From: an uncultured Pirellulaceae bacterium
Lineage (GTDB): Bacteria > Planctomycetota > Planctomycetia > Pirellulales > Pirellulaceae
Direction: 5' to 3'
NCBI GenBank assembly: GCA_937941455.1
Contig: CALDHM010000056.1
Span: forward strand, 1-42,468
Length of the DNA: 42,468 nt
Shown: positions 18,191 through 26,772 of the stretch, piece after piece
How the letters are laid out: each line of letters starts with the position of its first letter
Position numbering within the stretch: the stretch's first letter is position 1
The notes under the pieces: generated by a model
What the model saw: the letters and a program-made list of their open reading frames with translations, nothing else
Database searches by the model: none
Told to the model about the DNA's origin: nothing
Translations under genes and position numbers: made by a program

Positions 18191-19375
18191 TCACGGGCCG
18201 CTTCGCAACAACTGCCGCAAGGCGGCCAGAAACCGTTCAATCTCCTCTCGGTCCGTGTGCAAGTGGCAGGAGACGCGCACATACCAGCGGTCTTGAAAAT
18301 GAATCACGGGAACTTCGATGCCGAACCGCTCCCATAATTCTCGTTGCAGCCGAGACCAATCTCCCGCAGGAAGCGGGACATGGGCCATCGTGCCGTACCA
18401 GCCAGCCGCACGATCGCCCAGCGGCCGCTGCCCAGTGATCTCGATCAAGCCCTGTTCCGCCACTCCAGCCAGCCAATAAGCCCGCTGGCGGAAGGCCTCC
18501 AGTCCGACCTCCTCCAAGAAGTCAATCGCTGCGGGTATCGCCAAAAACCCGCTGTAGTCGCGCGTCCCTTGCCATAGAAACTCCTCATCCCAACGCGACG
18601 GCATCGCCGGTGGCAGTAAGCCCCAACTCTTTATGAGCGGCTGCATGTAACCATGCTGCCGCGGATGAGCATACAAAAAACCCGTTCCCAGTGGCGCGCA
18701 CAACCACTTGTGACAACTCGCGACGTAAAAATCGCAGTCCAGGTCATCAATATCGAGCGCCACCTGGGCCGGAGCATGAGGACCATCGACGCATATCGCG
18801 AAATTCCGCTCCCGCAGTCGGACAGCCAGCTCCGCTACGGGCCAAATCAAGGCCGTGGGGCTGGTGATATGGCTGATCACCACCAACCGCGTGCGGTTCG
18901 TGATCCGCCGCAAGACGGCGTCGATAAGTTCGTCGGGAGTCTCGAATCGCCGCGGCATGTTGGCGACCACTACCGCCGCATCGCTCCGCGCCACGCGTCG
19001 CCGCCAGATCCGGTCGACCGCTCCGTATTCATGGTCGGTCAACACCACTTCGTCTCCGCGAGCCAACGGGAACGATTCGGCGACGACATTCATCCCGTAG
19101 GTCGCGTTATCGACGAACGCCAAATTGCCGGGCGCCGTGCCAACGAAATGCGCCAGCCGCTCCCGCGCCACGCGGAGTTGCCCCTCGACTTGGCGGCAAT
19201 AGACATCCATCGGCTGCCGATCGCAGTCATCCAGCCAGCGGCGGCGCACCTCGCGCACCGGCCGCGGAGAAACGCCGAACGAACCGTGGTTCAAGTAGAG
19301 TGTGTCAGGGCGAATATCCCACATTCCCCGCAGGTCTTCCCAGTCGGCACAATGGTCTACGCGGCGATGTTTCAT
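18191..19375 (-). CDS. class V aminotransferase-fold PLP enzyme (isopenicillin-N-epimerase-like)
   Basis: 394 aa from the ATG at 19375; the frame extends to 19516, but the added 47 residues are basic and not family-like. The start LRGMWDIRPDTLYLNHGSFGVSP is typical of CsdA/isopenicillin-N-epimerase-like proteins. Cofactor elements are LAFVDNATYGMN (PLP phosphate), the Asp in CVDGPHAPAQ and the Schiff-base lysine in ASCHKWLCAPLGTGFLY near residue 225. No catalytic Cys loop of a cysteine desulfurase is evident, so epimerase, lyase or aminotransferase activity on an amino acid or peptide is more likely. It ends 88 bases before purL, and might be co-transcribed with it. Confidence 0.85.
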   Translation of the reverse strand: MKHRRVDHCADWEDLRGMWDIRPDTLYLNHGSFGVSPRPVREVRRRWLDDCDRQPMDVYCRQVEGQLRVARERLAHFVGTAPGNLAFVDNATYGMNVVAESFPLARGDEVVLTDHEYGAVDRIWRRRVARSDAAVVVANMPRRFETPDELIDAVLRRITNRTRLVVISHITSPTALIWPVAELAVRLRERNFAICVDGPHAPAQVALDIDDLDCDFYVASCHKWLCAPLGTGFLYAHPRQHGYMQPLIKSWGLLPPAMPSRWDEEFLWQGTRDYSGFLAIPAAIDFLEEVGLEAFRQRAYWLAGVAEQGLIEITGQRPLGDRAAGWYGTMAHVPLPAGDWSRLQRELWERFGIEVPVIHFQDRWYVRVSCHLHTDREEIERFLAALRQLLRSGP

Positions 19376-19764
19376 GATAAGTCCAGAAGGAAAATCGGAT
19401 GACGGTTTCAGCTTTCGAGGCTGTACTATTGCGGCTTTGACGAAGAGAAATCGTAACCCGATGCGGTCCCGCAAGGGCGACACACGACGGCAGCTGATTC
19501 CGAGATCTCCCTTCATTCGCGCTGCGGGTTGGCTACGGGAGCGACTTCAAAAGTTGCAACCGGCGGCTTGTCGTTTTGCCGTAAGCCGTGCCACGAAATT
19601 AGACAATCTTGCCCGTCTTTTGGGCAGGCGTCTCAGGACGGCTACTAACGAAAGGCACCATTGCCGCGATACACCCGTGCGACGTTGTTTCTTTGCAGGC
19701 TGGCATGAGAGTTGCTGCGCAGGTCCGTTTTCGTTTGTCGGTTGATTTCCTCACAGGTGGATGA
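19376..19764. other. divergent intergenic region upstream of glnA
   Basis: About 390 bases between the aminotransferase and glnA starts. It contains the sigma-54 promoter described separately, leaving about 320 bases upstream for enhancer-binding sites. I see no canonical NtrC dyad (GCAC-N11-GTGC-like): GCAC and GTGC half-sites at about 19656 and 19678 are spaced too far apart. Confidence 0.5.
19701..19716 (+). promoter_or_regulatory. sigma-54 (RpoN) -24/-12 promoter of glnA
   Basis: TGGCATGAGAGTTGCT matches the consensus TGGCAYG-N4-TTGCW. GG at 19702-19703 and GC at 19714-19715 are separated by exactly 10 bases. The implied start of transcription near 19727 would give a leader of about 38 bases ending in the RBS AGGTGG. 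RpoN control of glnA through NtrC-type activators is classic in proteobacteria, which adds plausibility here. Confidence 0.75.
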
Positions 19765-21177
19765 ATGACCCCCAAAGAGATTCTTGCGCTTTGTCGCGAA
19801 AAAAGTGTTCGTGCTGTCGATTTGCGTTTTATGGATTTTATCGGCACATGGCAGCACACGACGATCCCCGTCAATCGCCTGACTGAGGACACGTTCGTCG
19901 ACGGCCAAGGCTTTGACGGTTCAAGCATTCGCGGTTGGCAGCAGATCAACGAGAGCGATATGCTGCTGGTTCTCGATCCCACCACTGCCTTCCTCGATCC
20001 GTTCACCGAATTAGCTACTCTGGTGCTGATCTGCAACGTGCAAGACCCCCTGACGCGCGAGGACTACAGCCGCGACCCGCGGAATATCGCACGCAAGGCC
20101 GACGCCTACCTCAAGCAAACTGGGATCGCCGACGTCGCTTATTTTGGCCCCGAGGCCGAGTTCTTTATTTTCGATGACGTTCGCTTTGATCAAAACGCGC
20201 ACTCGGGCTACTTCTATCTGGACAGCGAAGAAGCCGAGTGGAACCGCGGCCGCGAGGAGTTCCCCAACCTAGGCTACAAGATTCGGCACAAGGAAGGCTA
20301 CTTCCCCTGCGCGCCGACCGACAAGCTGATGGATATTCGCAACGAAATGATGCAAACCATGATCGATGTCGGCATCGAGGTCGAGGCGCAACACCATGAA
20401 GTCGCTACCGGCGGTCAAGCCGAAATCGACATCAAATTCAACGAGATGGTCCGGGTCGCCGATCAACTGATGATGTACAAATACATCGTCAAGAACGTGG
20501 CCTACAAGCACCGCAAAACCGTGACCTTCATGCCCAAACCAATCTACGGCGACAACGGGTCCGGCATGCATGTGCATTTCTCGCTGTGGAAAGGCGGCAA
20601 GCCGCTGTTTGCGGGAGACGGCTACGCCGGGCTAAGCCAAACCGCCCTCTACGCGATCGGTGGCATCCTGAAACACGCGCCCGCCATCTTGGCGTTCTCC
20701 AACCCGACCACCAACAGCTACAAACGGCTGGTGCCGGGCTACGAAGCCCCGGTCAATCTCGCCTACTCGCAACGCAATCGCTCGGCATCGTGCCGTATTC
20801 CGATGTACAGCAACAGCCCCAAGGCCAAACGGATCGAGTTCCGGTGCCCCGACCCCAGTTGCAATCCCTATTTGGCCTTCTCGGCCATCATGATGGCAGC
20901 CCTGGATGGAATTCAAAACAAGATCGATCCTGGTTCCCCGCTGGACAAAGACATTTACGACTTGCCCCCCGAAGAAGCCGCATTGGTTGAGAAAACCCCG
21001 GCGTCGCTCGACGCCGCGCTCGATGCCCTGGTCAAGGACCACGAGTTTCTCTTACGCGGCGATGTCTTCACAAAGGACGTCATCGAGAACTGGATCAAGT
21101 ACAAACGGCTCAAAGAGGTCGATGCCCTTCGCCTGCGGCCGCATCCCTACGAGTTCTGCCTGTACTTCGATGTCTAA
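19765..21177 (+). CDS. glnA: glutamine synthetase, type I (GSI-beta)
   Basis: Forms glutamine from glutamate, ammonia and ATP; the central ammonium-assimilation enzyme, a dodecamer in the cytoplasm. 470 aa, the usual GSI length. Visible blocks are FDGSSIRGW near residue 50, [12 protein letters not shown] (metal ligands), [13 protein letters not shown] (substrate loop), [18 protein letters not shown] and [26 protein letters not shown] contains Tyr398, which aligns with the adenylylated tyrosine of the enteric enzyme, and the GSI-beta-type insertion is present. This predicts GlnE-type regulation, although no glnE or glnB is in the window. A sigma-54 promoter lies upstream. Confidence 0.98.
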   Translation: MTPKEILALCREKSVRAVDLRFMDFIGTWQHTTIPVNRLTEDTFVDGQGFDGSSIRGWQQINESDMLLVLDPTTAFLDPFTELATLVLICNVQDPLTREDYSRDPRNIARKADAYLKQTGIADVAYFGPEAEFFIFDDVRFDQNAHSGYFYLDSEEAEWNRGREEFPNLGYKIRHKEGYFPCAPTDKLMDIRNEMMQTMIDVGIEVEAQHHEVATGGQAEIDIKFNEMVRVADQLMMYKYIVKNVAYKHRKTVTFMPKPIYGDNGSGMHVHFSLWKGGKPLFAGDGYAGLSQTALYAIGGILKHAPAILAFSNPTTNSYKRLVPGYEAPVNLAYSQRNRSASCRIPMYSNSPKAKRIEFRCPDPSCNPYLAFSAIMMAALDGIQNKIDPGSPLDKDIYDLPPEEAALVEKTPASLDAALDALVKDHEFLLRGDVFTKDVIENWIKYKRLKEVDALRLRPHPYEFCLYFDV

Positions 21178-21551
21178 GCGATGGTGTTGTTGCCAAACGA
21201 ATCAACCACAGCCGCCTTGGCTTGGGCTCCCCTCCCACACCGAGATCACTTGCCCGCGTTTTCCAACTCCATGCTCCATCGTGGCGATAACCTCAAGCCC
21301 CATGTAGTGGTGCTGGAAAAATCTATTTTCCCACTGGGAGGGTCGCGGCCCAAGCAGAGCGCAGCCTCGAGGAGGGGATACTGCGAGGCCGTGGGATGAG
21401 GGCCGCTCAAGGGCCACCGGAAGGGTCGGCGACCGGCGAGGGGTCAGCTTCGCTTCTTCCTGACCTGCGGTCTGAGGCAGCTTCCCCTCTCTGGCCCTAG
21501 CAGGCCGACTTTCCCCCAAGGGAGAGTGCGGAGATGAAATGGATGTGTCAT
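21178..21551. other. GC-rich intergenic region with hairpins, possibly structured RNA or repeat
   Basis: 374 bases between convergent glnA and the ABC permease, with no plausible gene. It holds several self-complementary stretches: TTCCC-ACT-GGGAG near 21328, GGTCAG facing CTGACC within about 21442-21466, and an 8-bp hairpin with a CCAA loop at 21508-21527. The last could terminate either gene. The block from about 21345 to 21535 resembles dispersed non-coding repeats I recall from planctomycetes, but I cannot confirm that. Confidence 0.4.
21508..21527. terminator. small hairpin between convergent genes
   Basis: ACTTTCCC pairs with GGGAGAGT (one G-T pair) around a CCAA loop. It lies 24 bases beyond the permease stop. 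No run of T follows, so termination is only possible. Confidence 0.3.
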
Positions 21552-23426
21552 TTATTCTTTCTTCGTCACAATGTCGGCGATTTTGTGCCGGCGCGCCTGG
21601 AGTAGAGCAGCCAGGGAATTAATGATGGCGTAATACCCAGCGACGGAGGCCAGGGTACCGAGCATGGACCCTAACAAATACCAGGGGACCTCGCCAAGGA
21701 TCGGCGACCCTAGGAACCACCACTCAACGCCGAGCGGAACCACGCAGGGCACGATAAGCAAGGGCAGCAACGCGAAAATCAACAACTGGAGAAACGCCGT
21801 GGTCACACCGATGCTCCGCGGCTGCAACGAACCGGGCTTGACGGTCAGCGGTGTCACGATCGACAACAGATTGTTCACAAAAAAGTTGATGAACATGATG
21901 GTCACCAATTGGAAAGCATTGGCGAGCAGGTGCGACCACTCCAGCCGTACAAAAAATTGAAACACGAGCAAGGCCAGCCAGCCGAATAGCAAGCCGACGG
22001 GGAGAATGGCCATGTTCTTTCCCAGCAAGAGATCACGTGTCGAAATCGGCAACAGCAGATAGCTGCGGAAACCGTCTCGATCGAAGCCGAATTGGTTGGC
22101 AATCAACTGGTTGACGCTGGTTGACGCGATGAAGCAGACCCCCAAGCCGAGCAAGGTATTGATCCATTCGTTGCCACTCTCCACCACTTTGGAATTGAGT
22201 GCCGCCGCCATCACGCCGACCAAGACAAACCAGACCAAAACGGCGATTTTGATTTCGGGGGATCGGCTGTAACTTTTCAACGTGGCTAGTGCGATTGCCG
22301 TTTGTGTTGGGTTCAGCCAGAGCCAGTTCGCCTCAATCCAGTTACTCGATTGGTGAGCGGCCGCGTCGATTGCTGGTTCTCGCTCCATGACGGCGGACTC
22401 CTCACCCTGCGAGCGATCGTTGCCCATGGCAAGTTTTCTACGCCGATTTTGGTGATCTCCCGTATCGAGCAGACTCATGGCAATGGCCTGTCGGGTACCC
22501 CAGACCAATGCGAGTGCGCCCAGCGCGAGCATGCCAAATAAAGCCAGGCCAGCAGCCGCGGGTTGATTCCGTTGGATGGCCGTTATTCCGCCGGGCAGCC
22601 AAGCTACGGGAAGGTAACGATTCACTTGATCGAGCATCGCCAGCCAGCGCTCGCGCCGCTGTTGCCGTTCTTGCAAGCGGCGCTGATTGACTTGTTCCAT
22701 CGCTTGGGCGAAGGCTTGATCGTCGATCTCGCCTTGACTCCGCTGCCGGAGGAGTTCCAATTGCTCGACTGTAATCCGCTGGTTGACGGCGCGAAAACCG
22801 TTGGGAGCGATGGTTTGTAGGGTGTAAGGGATAAGGAACAGCAACCCGATCATGAACGAGCCCGCGGCGATCACGAGTCGGCGGCGGCGCTGGTTGCTCA
22901 TCAGGCTCACCAGCCAACTGCGGAACAGCCAGGTGACCGCTGTCACCATGAAAAAGAACGCCAGGACCAGAAACGGTGACAGCCAGTACCAACCGCCGTA
23001 GCGCAGCCCCAAGGCGCAGCCGAGGGCCAACATGCTGGGGAAAAAGTAGACCAGGTTCAGGCTGATCAGGGTCGCCGCATAATTTAGCCAAACCACTTGC
23101 TGGGGACGCATGGGCAAGTGGAGAAACTTGCTCAGCGTCAAGGCCTCGGATTGCTTGAGGTCCATCCAGACGCTGAGCAGCCAGGCGGCAAGGAATACCG
23201 TCACCAGTCCATCCCATAGATAAGGAATCCACCAGGGAACCTCGGCTGGAAATATGATGTTACTTGCCGTGAAAATCCCGCCGACAGTCCCGACCATAGA
23301 AAAGCCGATGATCGCCAGGAGCAACACGGTCAAGATGCGCGAGACGACGGTCAGCCTTAGGAACTGATTCTTCAGGATGGTGACTCGCAACCAAGCGACG
23401 GTCGCCAGGTGCCGAACGAACGTCAC
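21552..23426 (-). CDS. ABC-2-type transporter permease
   Basis: About 624 aa from the GTG at 23426. This start overlaps the ATPase stop as GTGA and is preceded 7 bases upstream by a perfect GGAGG; the longer frame from a TTG at 23447 would pass through that RBS. The protein has two membrane halves. The first has segments such as ILTVLLLAIIGFSMVGTVGGIF and WLFRSWLVSLM; a charged Gln/Arg-rich soluble section follows at about 210-270; then come further membrane segments such as LLPISTRDLLLGKNMAILPVGLLFGW and LLIFALLPLLIVPCVVPLGV. The FGFDRDGFRSYLLLPIS region is typical of ABC-2 exporter subunits. Partner of the adjacent ATPase; the exported substrate is unknown. Confidence 0.85.
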   Translation of the reverse strand: MTFVRHLATVAWLRVTILKNQFLRLTVVSRILTVLLLAIIGFSMVGTVGGIFTASNIIFPAEVPWWIPYLWDGLVTVFLAAWLLSVWMDLKQSEALTLSKFLHLPMRPQQVVWLNYAATLISLNLVYFFPSMLALGCALGLRYGGWYWLSPFLVLAFFFMVTAVTWLFRSWLVSLMSNQRRRRLVIAAGSFMIGLLFLIPYTLQTIAPNGFRAVNQRITVEQLELLRQRSQGEIDDQAFAQAMEQVNQRRLQERQQRRERWLAMLDQVNRYLPVAWLPGGITAIQRNQPAAAGLALFGMLALGALALVWGTRQAIAMSLLDTGDHQNRRRKLAMGNDRSQGEESAVMEREPAIDAAAHQSSNWIEANWLWLNPTQTAIALATLKSYSRSPEIKIAVLVWFVLVGVMAAALNSKVVESGNEWINTLLGLGVCFIASTSVNQLIANQFGFDRDGFRSYLLLPISTRDLLLGKNMAILPVGLLFGWLALLVFQFFVRLEWSHLLANAFQLVTIMFINFFVNNLLSIVTPLTVKPGSLQPRSIGVTTAFLQLLIFALLPLLIVPCVVPLGVEWWFLGSPILGEVPWYLLGSMLGTLASVAGYYAIINSLAALLQARRHKIADIVTKKE

Positions 23427-24208
23427 GGGGTGCCTCCTTCGAGCCAACTCAATCGTTGAGCGACTTCCTCGTGAGCGCCGACTCGTTGGAGGAAACTTTG
23501 TTCTAAGGTGCCCCCTTGGCGCAAGTCAGCCAAGGTCGATTGCTCCACCAGTTTTCCGGCGGAGATGATCCCCACATGAGTGCACAACCGTTCGACGATT
23601 TCCAGAACGTGGGACGTCAGAAAAACGGTCGAGCCCCGTTTGACGTATTCGGTCAGCACGTCGCGGATCACCCGCGAAGCCACGGCGTCGACTCCTTCGA
23701 AGGGCTCGTCTAAAAACAGCAGATCCGGATTGGGCAAGAGCGCGGCGGCCAGTGCCAGTTTCTTTTGCATGCCGTGCGAATATTCCATGGCCAGTTTTTT
23801 ATGTTCGCGATCGAGGCCGAGCAGTTGCAACAACTCCGCCGAGCGGTGGCGAATCGTGTCGCGGTCCAGCAAAAATACCCGGCCGACGAACGTCAAATAT
23901 TCCACTGCCGTCAAATTCTCGAACAACGAGAGTCCTTCGGGGACCACGCCAATCCGGCGGCGAATGGCCAGGGAATCTCGATCGGAATACGGATCGAGTC
24001 CCAGGACGCGAATCGAGCCCGCCGACGGTCGGAGAAGCCCTGTCAGCATTTTGATAGTCGTAGACTTCCCGGCGCCATTTGGCCCCAAGAATCCATAAAA
24101 GGTTCCTTGCTCGACCCGCAAGTTAATTTGATCGACGGCACATTGATCTCCAAAGAATCGTGTGAGATTTTCCGTTTCGATGGCGGGCGTGATTGAGTTC
24201 ATTGACAT
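23423..24208 (-). CDS. ABC transporter ATP-binding protein
   Basis: 261 aa. Drives the adjacent ABC-2 permease. Walker A is GPNGAGKST near residue 40, the signature-like region is YSHGMQKKLALA, Walker B is LLFLDEPFEGVD, and the switch His is in TSHVLEI. The MSMNSIT start offers two ATGs (24208 and 24202); GGAT upstream fits the second slightly better. The last four bases overlap the permease start, a sign of translational coupling. Similar to CcmA/NatA/YhcH-type ATPases of ABC-2 exporters. Confidence 0.93.
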   Translation of the reverse strand: MSMNSITPAIETENLTRFFGDQCAVDQINLRVEQGTFYGFLGPNGAGKSTTIKMLTGLLRPSAGSIRVLGLDPYSDRDSLAIRRRIGVVPEGLSLFENLTAVEYLTFVGRVFLLDRDTIRHRSAELLQLLGLDREHKKLAMEYSHGMQKKLALAAALLPNPDLLFLDEPFEGVDAVASRVIRDVLTEYVKRGSTVFLTSHVLEIVERLCTHVGIISAGKLVEQSTLADLRQGGTLEQSFLQRVGAHEEVAQRLSWLEGGTP

Positions 24209-24441
24209 CCTGAGACTTGGAAATTGGTAGTTGGTTTGGTCGACCAGCCGATCGACGTGTTGGCCGTTCGTGCCATATCGGAAGCCGGTGCGTCATTCCC
24301 CTGGATGATTTACTATTTTTTCAAATTTTCGGGTCGGTTCGCACATAGCTCGGGGTAATTTTTGCCGCGATCGATTCTGCCCGGACTTCCTGAAAAGTAT
24401 CGTAGCTTATTTCGCATTTTGTATCGGTTGCGAATGCCAGT

Positions 24442-24807
24442 TTGACCGCCGGTAATCGATCCTCTGAAGGTTACATCGCCATCATTTGCGAATCCAAAGC
24501 TAAGTTCCCGCGTCTTACTTTGGATCAATACGCGATGGGGATTACCGCCAAAATATTGTCCAAACTTCAGTCTCCTACTCAAACGGAGCGTATCGTTTCG
24601 ACAGTCAACGATCGCCCCTCGCTAATCATCAAAGTCGAGGGAAGCATCGATGGTGTTCGGATGGCCTACCGCGTCGAGATAGTCGACGGTACCCATCATT
24701 TTCACCAGGTGATCACTTCGACCGACGCGCAGAGGGCCGCCAATAACTTCCCCGCCATTTACAAGATCCGCAAATCGTTTCGCGAGCTGAACTACGGGTC
24801 TGCCTGA
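24442..24807 (+). pseudogene. DcrB/PsbP-like protein, probable 5'-truncated remnant
   Basis: 121 codons from a TTG; the frame is open from 24406 but has no ATG before residue 32. The segment YIAIICESKAKFPRLTLDQYA, then SLIIKVEGSIDGVRMAYRV, HFHQVITST and a terminal KIRKSFREL follows the C-terminal pattern of the small secreted DcrB/PsbP-like proteins (ESK...LTLDQYA...IEGxVDG...QV...SFRE). The N-terminal signal peptide and first strands of that family are missing. Either the 5' part is lost or the frame uses a weak non-ATG start. The base composition near 24300-24440 is AT-richer than its surroundings. Confidence 0.45.
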
Positions 24808-24988
24808 GAGGTTGCTCGTTTGCGTTCGAGATTGTGGCATGCTCGTCGTAACAATCGATTTAACCGTCACCATCGGCCAAGTTGGCGCCCATTTTTCCTA
24901 GCAAGACCAAGTCCGATCGGCCGTTCGAATTCTATGTTGTTGAGATACCACAATCTCAACATCTAGAATCGAATCGCCATCCAGCCTC

Positions 24989-26398
24989 ATGTCTCTCCCA
25001 ACGACCAAAATACGCCCGATGACGGCTTGGACCCGCCCGATCCTCAAAGTTCTTGATTTATGCGCGTTGCTGATCGGCTTGTGGATCATGATCACCTTGG
25101 TCCCGGAGGCCGACAGTCGATCGACGATCCTGGTGGCACTCGTCGGAATCGGATTGTTTTCGTTGGCCGCTGAAATCGTCGGGGTCTATCGGGATTGGCA
25201 AGGTCAAACGATCGAAAAAGAACTGGGCTGTGTTCTCCTGGCATGGTTGGCGGCCCATTTGTGTATTCTCTCGCTGGGGCAGTTCACCCAGTACAGCACG
25301 GAAATTTCTTCGCCCGTCGCTTATTTGTGGGGGCTATGGTCTACGCTGTTATCGCTAATCGGCCGGATCCTATTCCGGCATCTGATCGTCTGGGTGAGCA
25401 CGACGGGCATCAACACCCGTGGCTATGCCGTGATCGGTGCTACCGATTTGGGTGTGCAGTTGGTCCGGAACATCCAAAACCAACCCGACATGGGTTTGTC
25501 GTTTCTGGGGTTTTACGACGATCGACCTGAATCGCGATCGGCGTCCCTACCTCCTGAGATTTCGCGACGACTAGGAACGCTCAATCAATTGATCGAACGA
25601 GCCAAACGGGGAGAAGTGCCTGTCGTATTCATCACCTTGCCAATGCGTGCCGAGGGACGGATTCAGCAAGTCGTCAAGGAGCTGGCCGATACCACCTCGT
25701 CCGTGTATCTGGTTCCCGACTTTTTTGTTTTTCAATTGCTCCATAGCCGTTGGACGGACGTTGGTGGAATTCCGGCCGTCAGCATCTATGAAAATCCATT
25801 CTACGGTGTGGATGGGGTGGTCAAACGAATTTTCGATCTGGTGTTCGCATCGCTCGCCTTGCTGTTGGCCGCCATTCCGATGGTGATCATCGCGATCCTG
25901 ATCAAGCTGACCAGCCCTGGTCCGGTCTTCTTTCGCCAAAAACGCTACGGCCTGGATGGAAAAGAAATCCTCGTCTGGAAATTCCGTTCAATGGTCACGA
26001 TGGACAATGGCCCGCAGGTGCGCCAAGCCACGAAAAACGATCCGCGGGTGACCCGCATCGGTGCGATTTTGCGAAAAACCTCGCTCGATGAATTGCCCCA
26101 ACTGTTCAATGTCATCAACGGGACGATGTCCATGGTCGGCCCACGCCCTCACGCCTCAGCCCACAACGAATATTACCGCCAGCAAATCGATGGCTATATG
26201 CTACGGCACAAGGTCAAGCCGGGAATCACCGGCATGGCACAGGTCAATGGCTGCCGTGGTGAGACGGATGTGATCGAAAAGATGGAACGACGCATTCACT
26301 TCGATCACCGCTATATCAGGGAATGGTCGCTGTGGCTGGATATCAAGATTCTGTACCAGACGATCAAGGTCGTTTTCGCCCGCGAGAATGCGTACTAG
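24989..26398 (+). CDS. polyprenyl-phosphate sugar-1-phosphate transferase (WcaJ/EPS biosynthesis type)
   Basis: 469 aa membrane enzyme that starts exopolysaccharide or capsule units by moving a sugar-1-phosphate to undecaprenyl phosphate. N-terminal hydrophobic segments (residues about 12-125) form the membrane bundle, followed by a CoA-binding-like domain (YAVIGATDLGVQLVRNI, LGFYDDRP). The C-terminal catalytic Bac_transf domain begins at KRIFDLVFASLALLLAAIP, with KLTSPGPVFFRQKRYG, WKFRSM, SLDELPQLFNV, MSMVGPRP and KPGITGMAQVNG. No other glycan genes are nearby. Its TAG stop lies inside the left end of a palindromic repeat, an unusual junction. Confidence 0.93.
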   Translation: MSLPTTKIRPMTAWTRPILKVLDLCALLIGLWIMITLVPEADSRSTILVALVGIGLFSLAAEIVGVYRDWQGQTIEKELGCVLLAWLAAHLCILSLGQFTQYSTEISSPVAYLWGLWSTLLSLIGRILFRHLIVWVSTTGINTRGYAVIGATDLGVQLVRNIQNQPDMGLSFLGFYDDRPESRSASLPPEISRRLGTLNQLIERAKRGEVPVVFITLPMRAEGRIQQVVKELADTTSSVYLVPDFFVFQLLHSRWTDVGGIPAVSIYENPFYGVDGVVKRIFDLVFASLALLLAAIPMVIIAILIKLTSPGPVFFRQKRYGLDGKEILVWKFRSMVTMDNGPQVRQATKNDPRVTRIGAILRKTSLDELPQLFNVINGTMSMVGPRPHASAHNEYYRQQIDGYMLRHKVKPGITGMAQVNGCRGETDVIEKMERRIHFDHRYIREWSLWLDIKILYQTIKVVFARENAY

Positions 26399-26499
26399 GT
26401 TTTGTCCTAAAATCATCAGTCCTAACGCGCTAGCTTCCGGATTTTGGGGAATCGCAGGCTAGTGCCCTGCGGCTGATGGGTTTTGGAACAAAGCCTGGT
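26394..26499 (-). repeat. ~105-bp palindromic element, copy 1
   Basis: Imperfect inverted arms: ACTAGGTTTTGTCCTAAAAT at the left and, in reverse complement, ACCAGGCTTTGTTCCAAAAC from the right end. An inner dyad has GCGCTAGC facing GGCTAGTGC. Its reverse complement aligns along the whole length with the element at 40466-40570, at roughly three quarters identity by eye. It begins within the last codons of the sugar transferase gene. REP/MITE-like; no ORF. Confidence 0.8.
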
Positions 26500-26772
26500 T
26501 GGACAACGCCACTTTTTTGTAGCCACTCTCACCAGACCGCGCAAAATTTTGGGATTCCACCGTCTGGCTACGGTGGTTACATTCGCCGCTTTCAACCAAC
26601 AAACGTTGGCTGAATTGATGGAACCTGGCGATGACCGACTAGGATTCCCGCATTAGAAACATGGGCAAATTGCTTTCTTTTTGAAAAATTTGCCGCGAGG
26701 ATAATGCAACAGGTCGGCTTGCCTGAGACAAACCGACCTGTCGCTCGAATGATCTGCCTGCTCGCGCCGCAA
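26500..26772. other. remainder of intergenic region before the carboxypeptidase-regulatory-like gene
   Basis: No gene. It contains a TAGCCACTCTCACCAGAC...GTCTGGCTACGGTG-like dyad near 26520-26575 and the hairpin at 26709-26741. Confidence 0.4.
26709..26741 (-). terminator. hairpin downstream of the 519-aa surface protein gene
   Basis: ACAGGTCGGCTT (26709-26720) pairs with AAACCGACCTGT (26730-26741) with one mismatch. It lies 32 bases after the stop codon on the minus strand. There is no U-tract directly after the stem, so this may be an atypical terminator or a transcript-stabilising stem. Confidence 0.5.

Noticed and set aside
19656-19681. GCAC...GTGC half-sites as an NtrC-binding dyad upstream of glnA
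   Set aside because: The spacing between half-sites is about 18 bases, not the 11 expected for NtrC.
23427-23447. TTG start for the ABC permease
   Set aside because: It would place the perfect GGAGG inside the coding region; the GTG overlapping the ATPase stop is better supported.
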